From assembly GCF_001612635.1 (NCBI RefSeq), contig NZ_BDAV01000006.1:1-64000 (forward strand): a DNA stretch of 64,000 bases, read 5' to 3'. Shown in pieces: positions 1 through 8,830 of this stretch. This stretch comes from Nocardia africana NBRC 100379 (GTDB lineage: Bacteria; Actinomycetota; Actinomycetes; Mycobacteriales; Mycobacteriaceae). Positions within the stretch are counted from its first letter, which is position 1. The number at the start of each line of letters is the position of its first letter. Made by a program: the position numbers and the translations under genes. Below the pieces are notes generated by a model. That model was not told where the DNA came from and searched no databases. It saw only the letters and a program-made list of their open reading frames with translations.

Positions 1-2
1 AC

Positions 3-263
3 CTTCTGGGCCTCGCAGCCATCCTCGCTATCCTCGCAGCCACCCAAACAACGACCTCAGACCACCTTCCCGTACCGCTTGTACTGGCTGTCTTCCCGGG
101 TTGGGGCCTGTTCGGGTTGATCGCCGCATACTTGCTCTACCGACGCTCGACGACATTCGTGCTGTTCCGGCCTATCGTCGATCTCGAGTCGGCACGGATC
201 AGGGCACATCCGCGGTTCGCGAAGGCGTTCGAATCGCGAGGGTCGCTGTCCGGCGAGGCATAG
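3..263 (+). CDS. C-terminal end of a membrane protein (5' end outside window)
   Basis: An open frame enters from the left edge and ends at TAG 261-263, giving 86 residues without an internal start near the edge. The first about 55 residues are two hydrophobic stretches separated by a short polar loop, followed by a basic YRR turn and a soluble tail containing FRPIVDLESARI. This is the pattern of the last two membrane helices and cytoplasmic tail of an integral membrane protein. I do not recognise the family. It lies upstream of the DUF488 gene with a 203-base gap, so co-transcription is uncertain. Confidence 0.5.
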   Translation, partial: LLGLAAILAILAATQTTTSDHLPVPLVLAVFPGWGLFGLIAAYLLYRRSTTFVLFRPIVDLESARIRAHPRFAKAFESRGSLSGEA

Positions 264-466
264 ACCGTTCTGCTCCGCTCTCGGTCCCGGCACGCAGTTC
301 ACCCAGCACCGCGGAGATCGGGCCAGCACTGTTTCGGCATGGTGAACATTCGGCAGCTCTAGGACTCTGCGCAGATGAGGTGCCTGGGCCAGAGTCCCGC
401 TAAACCTGTCTGCGCAGTAGTCGAGTCGACAGCTCCGCACCCGGAGCGACGTGCAAGTATGACCAC

Positions 467-925
467 GTGCCTGTAGCGAGCCCCGCTAGTACACGAAATC
501 GTCTGTTCACCGTTGGTTACGAAGGCCGGCGAGCGGACGAACTTGTCGCGATTCTGACGGAGGCCGGCGTGGCGACCGTCGTGGACGTGCGACTTACTCC
601 CATCTCGCGCAAACCGGGACTATCGAAGACTAAATTGTCGGCGGCCCTGGGCCAGGCCGGCATCCGTTACGTGCATCTCAGGGAGCTCGGCAACCCCCGG
701 GACAATCGCGACGGTTTCCGCGTCGGTGACGCCGATGCGCGCGACCGATATGCGCATGTACTCGAGAGCCCGGAAGGAGCCGATGCGCTGCACTCGGTCA
801 GGACGCTCATGGCGCAGGGCCCGGTCGCACTGCTCTGTTTCGAGCACGACCACACCACCTGCCACCGTCACATGGTCGCCGATGCTGTACGCGATGCCGC
901 TACTGCGGAAGTAATTCAGCTGTGA
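467..925 (+). CDS. DUF488 family protein
   Basis: Protein of 152 residues, start GTG. It shows the usual DUF488 landmarks: an N-terminal FTVGYEGR strand, the DVRLTPISRKPG segment, and a C-terminal LLCFEHDHTTCHRHMVAD segment with the conserved acidic and Cys-His residues of the family. The biochemical role of DUF488 proteins is not established; they are small cytosolic proteins sometimes found near DNA-modification or stress genes. The ATG at 459 is followed by a stop after five codons, so GTG 467 is the first usable start. It stands alone, with 437 gene-free bases after it. Confidence 0.85.
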   Translation: MPVASPASTRNRLFTVGYEGRRADELVAILTEAGVATVVDVRLTPISRKPGLSKTKLSAALGQAGIRYVHLRELGNPRDNRDGFRVGDADARDRYAHVLESPEGADALHSVRTLMAQGPVALLCFEHDHTTCHRHMVADAVRDAATAEVIQL

Positions 926-1362
926 CACAACCACTTACAGCATGGCCAGCTGGTCGGGCTCGGCACGGGAACTCACCTTCGGGTACCACGCACCGAGCAC
1001 TTCGAACGACCTACGGTGCAGCACCGGGTTCCCCATGAAGAAGGTTAACGAAGTCTTTGATCGAAACAATTGACACCGGCCGGCACTGAATGGAGTACAC
1101 CGTGCGTGAACAGGGCCGCATGCGTCTGCGACAGGTACGGGGCGACGTAGATTGCGAGCAAGCGGAGCACGCACTCCCGGCCATGCCTCGGGACAACGCT
1201 TGACAGGAGTAAGGCAAGGGCTCCAGCAAGGTGAAGAGTGAGACCTCGATGGCCTGAATCAGGTTGTTGTCGAACCTGATTCGCACTTCCGGAGCTACAA
1301 TAGTCCGGCACGGTGCTCAACTGTCGACCTGAGCCCGAACCGCCATCACAGGCAGGGGGAGC
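926..1362. other. Gene-free stretch
   Basis: No convincing gene in 437 bases. Short open frames on the minus strand end at 935 and 1011, but show no family signature and no good ribosome site. A strong ribosome site (AGGGGGA) lies at its right end just before the ATG at 1363. It may be an eroded gene, since the flanking genes are accessory, but nothing recognisable remains. Confidence 0.4.
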
Positions 1363-2763
1363 ATGAATTCGACGCCGCCGGCGGACTGGTACTCAGACCC
1401 GGAAGACAACCGCTTCATAAGGTATTGGAACGGTGCCGAGTGGACCGCCGATCGCCGACCCGTCGCGGCCACTGACGGTGGACCGATCGAACATAGCGCC
1501 GGGCAGGGGTCGAAGGTTCCACTGTTCGGTGCCCGCGCGCACGCGAAACGTCAGTCCCAGGAGCTCGCCGACCTGCAAGCCGAAAACCGGAAGCTGCGTG
1601 AACAACTGGAGCGAACAGGGAGCCTGGAGATCGCGGAGATACAGCAGCTTCGTGATCAGCTCGCATCGCAGATCGCTAGCGAGCAGGCACTTCTGGATGA
1701 ACTACGCCAAGAGATCATCCACACCCGAGACGAGCAGATGCTGCAGGAAATCGGCATCTACGAATACCACCATCCACTCTCGAACTCGGTAAACCACCGC
1801 GCGGAGCTGGAAGATCTGCACCGACAAATCAAGGCGATGGCGCGGCAAGACGGCCGTGCGATCGAGGCGTCCACATCCTGGGTCGTGCGCGGGTCCGTTA
1901 CCGAAGGCCGCCAAATGGTCCGGGAATACTCGAAACTCATGTTGCGTGCGTACAACGCCGAAGCAGACAATCTCGTACGAAGTCTCAAGCCCTACAAGCT
2001 ACCCACGGCGCTGAAACGGCTCGACAAGGTTGCGTTCACGATCGAGCGACTGGGTCGAACGATGGACCTACGAGTTGCGCCCGAGTACCACCGGCTCCGC
2101 TATCGCGAACTGGAAGTGACTGCGGCACATCTAGAAGAAGTCGCCTATCAGAGGCAACTCGAGCGCGATGAGCGGGACCGTCAGCGCGAGGAGCGCAAGG
2201 CACAGCAGGAAATGGCGCGCGAACGGGCGAGAATCGACCGTGAGGAAAAGCAGTACCGTCATACTCTCGCCGAGTTCGAGCGCGTAGGCAAGGGGAGCAC
2301 ATCCGATGCGGACAGGGTACGCGATAAGCTGAAAGAGCTCGAAAGCCATCGGCAGCGGGTCGACTATCAGGCGACGAACACGTCGGCGGGCCATGTCTAT
2401 GTCATTTCCAACATCGGCGCATTCGGCGACGGCATGGTCCATATCGGCTTCACCCGCCGATTCGATCCCGAGGAACGCATACGCGATCTGAGCAATACCG
2501 CGGTACCTTTTCCGTTCGACGTCCACGTTATGCTCTACGACGACGACGCGGCCGGAATCGAAGCGGAACTGCATCGACGACTGGCGGATAGGCGGGTCAA
2601 CCGGATCAACGAGCGCCGCGAATTCTTCTACGCCACCCCTGCCGAGGTGCGCGAGCTTCTGCAGGAAGTAACAAAGGGCAAGCTACTCGAATTCACCGAG
2701 TTGGCCGAAGCCGTGGACTTTCGCCAAAGCCGTGCGGCAGCTCAGGGCACTTCCCAGGAGTGA
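1363..2763 (+). CDS. DUF2510 / coiled-coil (DUF4041-like) / T5orf172 GIY-YIG-type protein
   Basis: Protein of 466 residues. Residues 5-30 (PPADWYSDPEDNRFIRYWNG) form a DUF2510 domain, a short tryptophan-rich actinobacterial module. Residues about 65-125 and 245-330 are charged coiled coils; the part between resembles DUF4041. Residues about 345-450 match the T5orf172 domain, a GIY-YIG nuclease-like fold seen in phage and accessory proteins: HVYVISNIGAFGDGMVHIGF, then RFDPEERIRDLS, then an ELHRRL helix and a final EFFYATPAEVRE strand. Known: proteins of this type occur in phages, prophages and accessory islands. Inferred: a DNA-binding or nuclease-like accessory, possibly defensive, protein. 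It converges on the protease gene with nine bases between the stops. Confidence 0.88.
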   Translation: MNSTPPADWYSDPEDNRFIRYWNGAEWTADRRPVAATDGGPIEHSAGQGSKVPLFGARAHAKRQSQELADLQAENRKLREQLERTGSLEIAEIQQLRDQLASQIASEQALLDELRQEIIHTRDEQMLQEIGIYEYHHPLSNSVNHRAELEDLHRQIKAMARQDGRAIEASTSWVVRGSVTEGRQMVREYSKLMLRAYNAEADNLVRSLKPYKLPTALKRLDKVAFTIERLGRTMDLRVAPEYHRLRYRELEVTAAHLEEVAYQRQLERDERDRQREERKAQQEMARERARIDREEKQYRHTLAEFERVGKGSTSDADRVRDKLKELESHRQRVDYQATNTSAGHVYVISNIGAFGDGMVHIGFTRRFDPEERIRDLSNTAVPFPFDVHVMLYDDDAAGIEAELHRRLADRRVNRINERREFFYATPAEVRELLQEVTKGKLLEFTELAEAVDFRQSRAAAQGTSQE

Positions 2764-2772
2764 CGGTCCGTT

Positions 2773-4092
2773 TCACCCCGACGGTGTTCGCGATACCGGA
2801 CCACGTAGCTTCTCACGTGGCTTTTGTGCCTGCTTGTGCCCGGCGCGTCGCCACCAGACTTCTGCCTCGTCCGGAATACCCCTGTAGCGCAGGCGAATCG
2901 CGAGGTTGTGCATGGCGTCGCAATGGTTGGCTTCGGCCGCACGGCGATACCAGGTGAGAGCTTCGTCGAAGCGCTGAGTCTTATCGAGCAGGATGGCGAG
3001 GTTGTACATCGAATCGGTATTGCCGGCCTTCGCGGCTGCGCGCCACCAGTTCTCGGCGTCGCGGACCTGCCGTGTCGCCAGCAATAGCCCCGCCAGATTT
3101 CCCATAGCCTCCACATTTCCTCGCGCGGCGGCTTCTCGATACCAGTCGTGCGCTTCGCTGAGTTTTCGCCGGGCGTGCAGGAGGTTGGCGAGGTTGTTCA
3201 TGGCGCCGGTATGCCCCTGCCGAGCGGCGCGACGCCATAAGTCCTCGGCTTGAGCGAGCTGGTTTTGTTCGGCGAAGAGTAGGCCTCCATGAAACAGCGA
3301 TTCGGATTCTGCATCCGGGCCAGCATGTAGATCGACCACCGCTGCGGAGCCGGTTTCCGCGGCCGAAACTCGCGTGGGCCGCGGTGCCCAATTCTTCGGA
3401 ACGATAGGCCAATTCGCAGTGGTCGTACTGCCGAGCACTGCTAGGAATCTGTCACGCCCCTCCGTGCTCAGCCCGTCGACGGCCGTCATCGGCGTGAACG
3501 CCAGTGACGAATCCCCTTCCGGCAGGACATGATTGCTGAGAACGCCGATGAGGTATCCGTCGTGTACGATCGCGCCGCCGGATGCGCCGCGCCACTGGCT
3601 CGAGAACTTCTTGGCCCGGTCGCCGGTGAGTTCCGCCAACCGGGAAGCAGATGCGGGTGGCGGGGTCTGACATTTGAAGGTGAGCTGGGAGGTATCGGCG
3701 GCCGTATCCAGTCCCGGTAGTACCGCGGCCTCACCGGTCGGTACGTAGCCGTCGAGCTGAGCTCGTCCATTCCCTTTCCACTCCGGGAAAGCCAATACGC
3801 AGCACTCGTCGAGTCTCGCCGCGTGGGATGTGCGTATCCGCGCGCAGGATGCCCGTTCAATGAGGAGATACTCGTCGACCTTCAGTATCGCCAGATCGAT
3901 ATCCCGGCGGCCGGTCCGAAGGTAGACCCGCGCCTGCACATTCCGACCATCGATCAAGACACGATAATCCGTACCCTCCGCGCAGTGATCTGCCGTGAGT
4001 ATGTACTCCCCGTCGATACGAAAGCCCGAGGCCGAGTGCGATTGACGGTCCTTGAGGTAGCAGATCAGAACGGCTCGATCGACAGCCAGCAC
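2773..4092 (-). CDS. Trypsin-like serine protease with Sel1/TPR repeats
   Basis: Protein of 439 residues, start GTG; an in-frame TAG six codons upstream leaves this as the earliest start. The N-terminal half is a chymotrypsin-fold protease: His36 in ILTADHC, Asp66 in RRDIDLAIL, and the nucleophile Ser171 in WRGASGGAIVHD, so the triad is complete. From about residue 275 there are four Sel1/TPR-like repeats (AARQGHTGAMNNLANLL, AAARGNVEAMGNLAGLL and so on), a helical platform for binding a partner. No signal peptide. It follows the Trypco2 gene by 15 bases. Known: trypsin plus Trypco pairs belong to the predicted conflict systems described by the Aravind group. Inferred: an intracellular effector protease that cleaves a host or partner protein when triggered. 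Confidence 0.9.
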   Translation of the reverse strand: MLAVDRAVLICYLKDRQSHSASGFRIDGEYILTADHCAEGTDYRVLIDGRNVQARVYLRTGRRDIDLAILKVDEYLLIERASCARIRTSHAARLDECCVLAFPEWKGNGRAQLDGYVPTGEAAVLPGLDTAADTSQLTFKCQTPPPASASRLAELTGDRAKKFSSQWRGASGGAIVHDGYLIGVLSNHVLPEGDSSLAFTPMTAVDGLSTEGRDRFLAVLGSTTTANWPIVPKNWAPRPTRVSAAETGSAAVVDLHAGPDAESESLFHGGLLFAEQNQLAQAEDLWRRAARQGHTGAMNNLANLLHARRKLSEAHDWYREAAARGNVEAMGNLAGLLLATRQVRDAENWWRAAAKAGNTDSMYNLAILLDKTQRFDEALTWYRRAAEANHCDAMHNLAIRLRYRGIPDEAEVWWRRAGHKQAQKPREKLRGPVSRTPSG

Positions 4093-4107
4093 TCCTCCGA
4101 CGCCCCG

Positions 4108-4470
4108 CTATCGTGGATCGGTCGAATGCAGCGGCGAACTCGTGCGCACTGCGTCGATGTACACCTCGGTCGCCGGCTGCTCATTGTCGGTGAACACGAC
4201 CGGCTCGAGTGTCATCTTCACGGTCTGGGTCGCAACCGACTGCCGTGATACCTCCGTACCAGCATCGACCAGCCACCACTTGATCCCGCCGTGTGCTTTG
4301 CCGGCCGTCGTCACCGCTACCTGTAGCGTCAGCTCCACCGCTGTCGGTTTGAACCGCACCGTCTCCGATTGCGCCCCCTCCCAAGTGCGGGCCAGCTCCG
4401 CACGCAGCGCATCGACGGCCGCCGACAACGACACACGCCCGACCAGCGCATCTCCAGATTCCTCAGACAC
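4108..4470 (-). CDS. Trypco2 domain protein (trypsin co-occurring)
   Basis: Protein of 120 residues, start GTG with a GAGGGGAAG ribosome site. It has the Trypco2 pattern: an N-terminal helix VDALRAELARTWEGAQ, then VRFKPTAVELTLQVAV, a glycine loop, KWWLVDAG, and the closing strand VKMTLEPV. Known: this small domain is named for its repeated occurrence next to trypsin-like proteases in predicted actinobacterial conflict systems. It is encoded just ahead of the trypsin/Sel1 gene in the same direction, so the two form one operon. Inferred: an adaptor or sensor that delivers or restrains the protease. No NTPase or VMAP-type gene is next to it, which makes this a minimal version. Confidence 0.85.
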   Translation of the reverse strand: MSEESGDALVGRVSLSAAVDALRAELARTWEGAQSETVRFKPTAVELTLQVAVTTAGKAHGGIKWWLVDAGTEVSRQSVATQTVKMTLEPVVFTDNEQPATEVYIDAVRTSSPLHSTDPR

Positions 4471-4668
4471 TGCTTCCCCTCACGCCGAATGGTTCGGATC
4501 CCACGCTCGCTACGAAATCATAGGGGATACAACAAGAATGAGCCTGAACGACGAGCGCGGCATCGAGTTCGGCAGGAGGGTGTACGACCGGACTCCGGCA
4601 AAGGCCTGAGCGTGTCGCCGCCGTGCCGTACCGTCGGTTCAGCTGTCAAGCTGTGTGCGATAGCCTAA

Positions 4669-4962
4669 TTCGTCAAGCACGTCAACCCGACCACTTCGGT
4701 CCCCACCGACGGCGGCCACGGATTCGACGACCATGGCGGTGGGAAAGCGTTCTTCGACGAACTCGTCCTCGAGGTCGCCAATAACTTCGGCAAACTACCG
4801 AATGCCGACGCCGCCAAACTCGACAAAGCACACTCCACCTGGCACACCTTCGCCACCCACCAGACCCTCACCAACGCCGCAGCCGACATCGCCACCATCT
4901 CCGCCATGTTCGACGACATGGACGATGCCACTAACCGTCAACTCATTCAATCGCTTCGCTAG
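4669..4962 (+). pseudogene. Relic of an ESX-type toxin gene (middle part only)
   Basis: An open frame without a start (TAA at 4666, TAG at 4960) encodes about 97 residues that align by eye with the middle of the intact toxin encoded at 28611-29984: FDDHGGGKAFFDELVLEVAN against LDDHGAVKEFFDKLLAKVLN, then NFGKLPNADAAKLDKAHSTW against TFGKLPNGDRNKLDKAHTVW, then ISAMFDDMDDATNR against ISAMFDGMDDATNR. The WXG-like N-terminus and the toxic C-terminus are both missing. It is therefore a decayed paralogue. It sits 236 bases from an intact DUF3048 gene on the other strand, the reciprocal of the arrangement near 27.8 kb. Confidence 0.78.
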
Positions 4963-5198
4963 CGTGGCAGCACCTAGGGCCTTTGGAGGGCAGATACCGA
5001 GCCGGCTACAACAAGTAAGAAATAGGAAATGCCCTTGCCGCCGTCGAAATAATGGCCCACTGATTCGAACTATCCAATGGTTTCGACAACCCCGTTTGAT
5101 ACGGCCGAACAGCTCGGCGAAATGATCTCTGGCCTGCAGTCGGTACGTCGCTGACATCTGGCGAATTCGCCCCCAACGGTCACACCGTGAGGACAGGC

Positions 5199-6197
5199 TC
5201 ACCAGAGCTGCTCTGGAACCAGAACAGTCCAGACCTGTCCCGGCGCGAAGGGGATGACTGCACCAGTCGGGGTTGTATACGTTGTGCCCGCCTCCGGGGA
5301 GGGCCGGGACCACACAGCCGGGAACTCTTGACCGTCGCGAAGCACGAGGGCCTGACCGCTACCGGCCGTCTGTGCCAGGGGTGAGACGCTGCCAGCCACG
5401 TCACTGATAGCCGAGTTGTGCACCTGCACGCTCTGCAGCACGACGGTACTCGCCGTGAGCCGTCCGGTATCGGCATCGGTGTAGGCGCCACCGTCCATGG
5501 ACACCAGCCACCCATCGTCGCTGGGTGACCAGTCGAAACCGATCACCGCGCCCGGATACCGCGCTTCCTCATGTTGCGCGGGCCGGCCGCCGGCGGGCGC
5601 AGGGCCGAAGTGCAGTTGCGAATCCGGCGGCCAGCCGCCACCTAGGGGCAACTGATCGGGCCGGACGAACATGTTGTGCGGAATGTCGCGACTGTAGTCG
5701 CGGAAGTACGCCGCGGGTTGCCGATTGGCCGAGGCGTTCTGGAGCGAGGAGCCGTCGATGGCGGGAATCAGCTCGGGTGCGGAACCAGAGGATGCCAACG
5801 TCGGGTTACCGAACTGGGCCAACAGCGTCAGATCCGTTTCCCGCGCGCTTCGGACAGGTCCGACCACAGGGGGCTTGTTGGTCGAGAAAACCGCGGCCAA
5901 CCGGCTCAAACCGCCTTCGACCGGCTCGACGTACACCATATCGGCGGCTCCGAGCCCCACCGGTGGCCGTGCCTGCGGACTGTTGTCCACCTTCACGACC
6001 AACACGGGGGCCCCTACCCGGGAGGGCGCTTCCGAGCCGCCTGCCTGGGGGGATGTGCCCGGGCCTTCTACCCGGGAGGACGTGTCCGAGCCGGGTGCAG
6101 CATGCTCGGGCCGGGTGCCGCTGACGCACCCGATTACAGCGCACATCCCCAATGCCGTCAGGAACGCCGCAATCCACATCCACCATCGCTGTCGCAT
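5199..6197 (-). CDS. DUF3048 domain lipoprotein (YerB-like)
   Basis: Protein of 332 residues. It begins with a basic and hydrophobic signal peptide ending in a lipobox-like AVIGC (Cys at about residue 24), so it should be lipid-anchored on the outer face of the membrane. A low-complexity linker follows, then a DUF3048 domain from VLVVKVDNSPQARPPVGL through the segment ARETDLTLLAQFGNP, and its C-terminal half beginning GAVIGFDWSPSDDG. Known: DUF3048/YerB proteins are extracytoplasmic, with no settled function. It is divergent from dapA with 75 bases between starts, and converges with the toxin relic. A degraded copy of its 3' part lies at 27749-27876. Confidence 0.88.
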   Translation of the reverse strand: MRQRWWMWIAAFLTALGMCAVIGCVSGTRPEHAAPGSDTSSRVEGPGTSPQAGGSEAPSRVGAPVLVVKVDNSPQARPPVGLGAADMVYVEPVEGGLSRLAAVFSTNKPPVVGPVRSARETDLTLLAQFGNPTLASSGSAPELIPAIDGSSLQNASANRQPAAYFRDYSRDIPHNMFVRPDQLPLGGGWPPDSQLHFGPAPAGGRPAQHEEARYPGAVIGFDWSPSDDGWLVSMDGGAYTDADTGRLTASTVVLQSVQVHNSAISDVAGSVSPLAQTAGSGQALVLRDGQEFPAVWSRPSPEAGTTYTTPTGAVIPFAPGQVWTVLVPEQLW

Positions 6198-6272
6198 GAG
6201 GCAAACCTCTAGCTACCAACGTACGCCGCGCTCGACCAGGGCAGTAGTGAGGTGATGAGCGAAGGTAATCTC

Positions 6273-7169
6273 ATGATCATGGTGGAGACCCCCTTTGGCC
6301 GAGTCATCACGGCGATGGTGACCCCCATGCACGCCGACGGCTCGATCGACTACGACGGCCTGCAGAACCTCGCCGTCTACCTCGCCGACCACGGCCATGA
6401 CGGATTGCTGGTCAACGGGACCACGGGTGAGTCCGCCACCACCACCGACGAGGAGGACTACGCCTGCGTCCGGGCGGTCGTCGAGGCCGTAGGCGACCGC
6501 GTCCAGGTGATGGCCGGCTGCGGCACCAACGACACCGAGCATTCCACTCGTGCGGCGCGCGAGATGGTCGCCTGCGGAGCGGACGCTCTCCTCGTCGTCA
6601 CGCCGTATTACAACAAACCGCCGCAGGACTGCATCCTCGAACACTTCCGTCTGGTCGCCGAGGCCGGCGACGGTGTGCCCGTCATGCTCTACGACATCCC
6701 CGGCCGGACCGGGACGGCGCTGAGCACCGATACGATTCGCCGCGCGGCCGACATTCCCGCCGTGCGCGCCGTCAAGGATGCCAAGGGTGATTTCTTCGAG
6801 GCCAGTCGGCTCATGTCGCAGACCGACCTGCTCTGGTACTCCGGCGACGACGTCGTCAACCTGCCACACCTCGCTCAAGGCGCCACTGGCATCGTGTCGG
6901 TGGTCGGTCACGTCGCGGGCGATCACTACGCGGAGATGATCGCCGCCGTCGACCGCGGCGACCTGCCTCGGGCACGCGAAATCCACCGGCGTCTCATCCC
7001 CGCCGTCGATGCGATCATGCACGTCTCACAAGGCGCCATCCAGGCCAAAGCCGCGATGAAAATGCTCGGCGTCATCTCCTCCGATGCGCTGCGTATGCCA
7101 TACCGACAGGGCCCGCCGGAGCATCAGGAACGTCTGCGTGCCGGACTCGAGGAATCCGGTCTGTTGTAA
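6273..7169 (+). CDS. dapA: 4-hydroxy-tetrahydrodipicolinate synthase paralogue
   Basis: About 298 residues from ATG 6273, preceded by GAAGG seven bases upstream; a GTG at 6252 and ATG at 6255 are alternatives. The (beta/alpha)8 aldolase condenses pyruvate with aspartate semialdehyde in lysine/meso-diaminopimelate synthesis. Visible family marks: ITAMVTP start, LLVNGTTGESATTT, the tyrosine motif VVTPYYNKPPQ, and the Schiff-base lysine in AVKDAKGD, followed by WYSGDD. It is not next to dapB, thyX or the RNase J gene, its usual neighbours in mycobacteria, so it may be an accessory copy or an N-acetylneuraminate-lyase-family relative. Stand-alone transcription is likely. Confidence 0.88.
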   Translation: MIMVETPFGRVITAMVTPMHADGSIDYDGLQNLAVYLADHGHDGLLVNGTTGESATTTDEEDYACVRAVVEAVGDRVQVMAGCGTNDTEHSTRAAREMVACGADALLVVTPYYNKPPQDCILEHFRLVAEAGDGVPVMLYDIPGRTGTALSTDTIRRAADIPAVRAVKDAKGDFFEASRLMSQTDLLWYSGDDVVNLPHLAQGATGIVSVVGHVAGDHYAEMIAAVDRGDLPRAREIHRRLIPAVDAIMHVSQGAIQAKAAMKMLGVISSDALRMPYRQGPPEHQERLRAGLEESGLL

Positions 7170-7360
7170 ACGCGACAGGGATGGAACGGCAAATTCACCG
7201 TACGGCTCGCACCCGTCCGGACCCCAAGAATCCAGGCCGTCCGGCGCTCGTGTGGGACGCATTCACCGCGGCGGTCCACACCGGGCGAATCGCTGGAGAC
7301 TGCTGCCCACGAAGCCTCCACACGAGGATTCATGCCCCCAAGACCTGCGGCTTCCACCAA

Positions 7361-8791
7361 TCACCCGGCCGCGATATGCCGAATCTGCGCCGCCAGATCA
7401 ACCACCCGCCGGTCCTGCTCCCCGTACCGCACCGCCATCTGGCTGTGCAGCCTGCGCAGCCGTTTCAGCGCCGCATCGATGTCACCGTTCTGCACATCGC
7501 AGGTGGCCAGCTGACGTTGGCAATGCATGACTTGTTCGTCGTAGGGGCCACGTTCGGCGGTGAGGTCATCGACGAGTGTACGGAAAAGTGCTGCGGCGCC
7601 GGCGAAGTCGTTGCTGTCGAAGCGGAGGGCAGCCAGGCTCAGCCGTGCCTCCACTACGTCCGCGTCCCGGGCGCCCAACTGTGAAACTCCCTGTTCTACA
7701 ATGGTTTCGAGGTCGTTGATGGCGGGAGTGTAGCGGGATTCGGCGGCGAGATCGCGAGCGCGGCGGATCGCGCGCTGGATGTCGGACCGGCTGAAGTCCG
7801 TGCTGCGAGGCGGGGCGGCAGCCGTTTCGTCGACGGCGATGATCTTCGTCGGCGCCACGATCGTCTCTGCCGTGCGCGACGCGCCGGCCGCACTCACCGC
7901 GGCCGAATACATCCGCGCGGGACCATGGAAGTCGCCGACTTCCGCCAGATCGCCGAGACCGTTGGCGTGGCGCATCAGCACAGTGTGGACCGTGGCGGCG
8001 TCCTCGGGCCGACGATCAGGCGACTTGGCGAGCATGCTCATGATCAACCGCGACATGTCCGCCGGAACCTCGGGTCGCTCCCGCCGGATCTCTGCGGGGA
8101 TCAAGTGAACCTGGTTCTGCCACACCACATATGGCGAACTTCCTGTCATCACACGGTCGCCGGTGAGCAGCTCGTACAACACCAGCCCGAGCGCATAGAG
8201 GTCGGTCTGCGCCACCACGGCGCGTCCCTCGACCTGCTCCGGCGCCATGAATGCCGGTGTGCCGAGCGTATTTCCGGTATTGGTGTAGCGCGTCATGTCG
8301 GTGTCGGTGGTGACGGCGAGGCCGAAGTCGAGGACCTTCACCGTCCCGTCCGCGCACAGCATGAGGTTGGACGGCTTGAGGTCGCGATGATAGATCCGGT
8401 TGCGATGTGTCGCGGCCAATACGGCAGCCGCCTGGGCACCCAGTGCCGCGACCACCCCCACCGGCAACGGCCCGCGCCGCGCGAGCAGTGCGTCCAGGGT
8501 GATGCCGTCGACGAATTCCATGACGAGATAAGGGCGTTCGGGCGGGCCGAGGGAAATGCCGGCGTCGTGAATCGCGGGCATACCGGGATGGCTGAGCTGC
8601 GCCATCAGCTCGGCCTCGCGCAGAAACCTCTTCGTCCAGTTGGGGTCCTGGTCGAGATTGGCATGGGTGAGTTTCACTGCGATGCGGCGTTTGAGATGGC
8701 TGTCGTAGCCTTCGAAGACCTGCCCCATCCCGCCGGCGCCGATCTCCCGGACCAGTTCGTACCGGCCGCCGTCGATCTGCGGTTTCTCCAC
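7361..8791 (-). CDS. Soluble Ser/Thr protein kinase with helical-repeat C-terminus
   Basis: I place the start at GTG 8791 because CGGAGGTAGCG lies directly before it; the upstream GTG 8824 adds 11 residues. The 476-residue protein has an N-terminal Hanks-type kinase domain: glycine loop EIGAGGMGQVFEG, lysine in RRIAVKLTH, catalytic loop YHRDLKPSNLML, DFGLAV (DFG) and APE in AFMAPEQVEG. There is no membrane segment or PASTA domain; instead residues about 330-476 are amphipathic helices in TPR-like pairs (RYTPAINDLETIVEQ, DFAGAAALFRTLVDDL, DIDAALKRLRRLHSQM). It is the last gene of an operon with an HsdS-like and an HsdM-like gene. Inferred: phosphorylation may regulate the linked methylase or a partner. 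Confidence 0.9.
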   Translation of the reverse strand: MEKPQIDGGRYELVREIGAGGMGQVFEGYDSHLKRRIAVKLTHANLDQDPNWTKRFLREAELMAQLSHPGMPAIHDAGISLGPPERPYLVMEFVDGITLDALLARRGPLPVGVVAALGAQAAAVLAATHRNRIYHRDLKPSNLMLCADGTVKVLDFGLAVTTDTDMTRYTNTGNTLGTPAFMAPEQVEGRAVVAQTDLYALGLVLYELLTGDRVMTGSSPYVVWQNQVHLIPAEIRRERPEVPADMSRLIMSMLAKSPDRRPEDAATVHTVLMRHANGLGDLAEVGDFHGPARMYSAAVSAAGASRTAETIVAPTKIIAVDETAAAPPRSTDFSRSDIQRAIRRARDLAAESRYTPAINDLETIVEQGVSQLGARDADVVEARLSLAALRFDSNDFAGAAALFRTLVDDLTAERGPYDEQVMHCQRQLATCDVQNGDIDAALKRLRRLHSQMAVRYGEQDRRVVDLAAQIRHIAAG

Positions 8792-8830
8792 CGCTACCTC
8801 CGTGAATACTCCAACAGCCGACACGTCAAC

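Noticed and set aside
4981..5198. Continuation of the toxin relic towards its C-terminal domain
   Set aside because: No frame in this stretch resembles the C-terminal toxin domain of the 28.6-kb gene.
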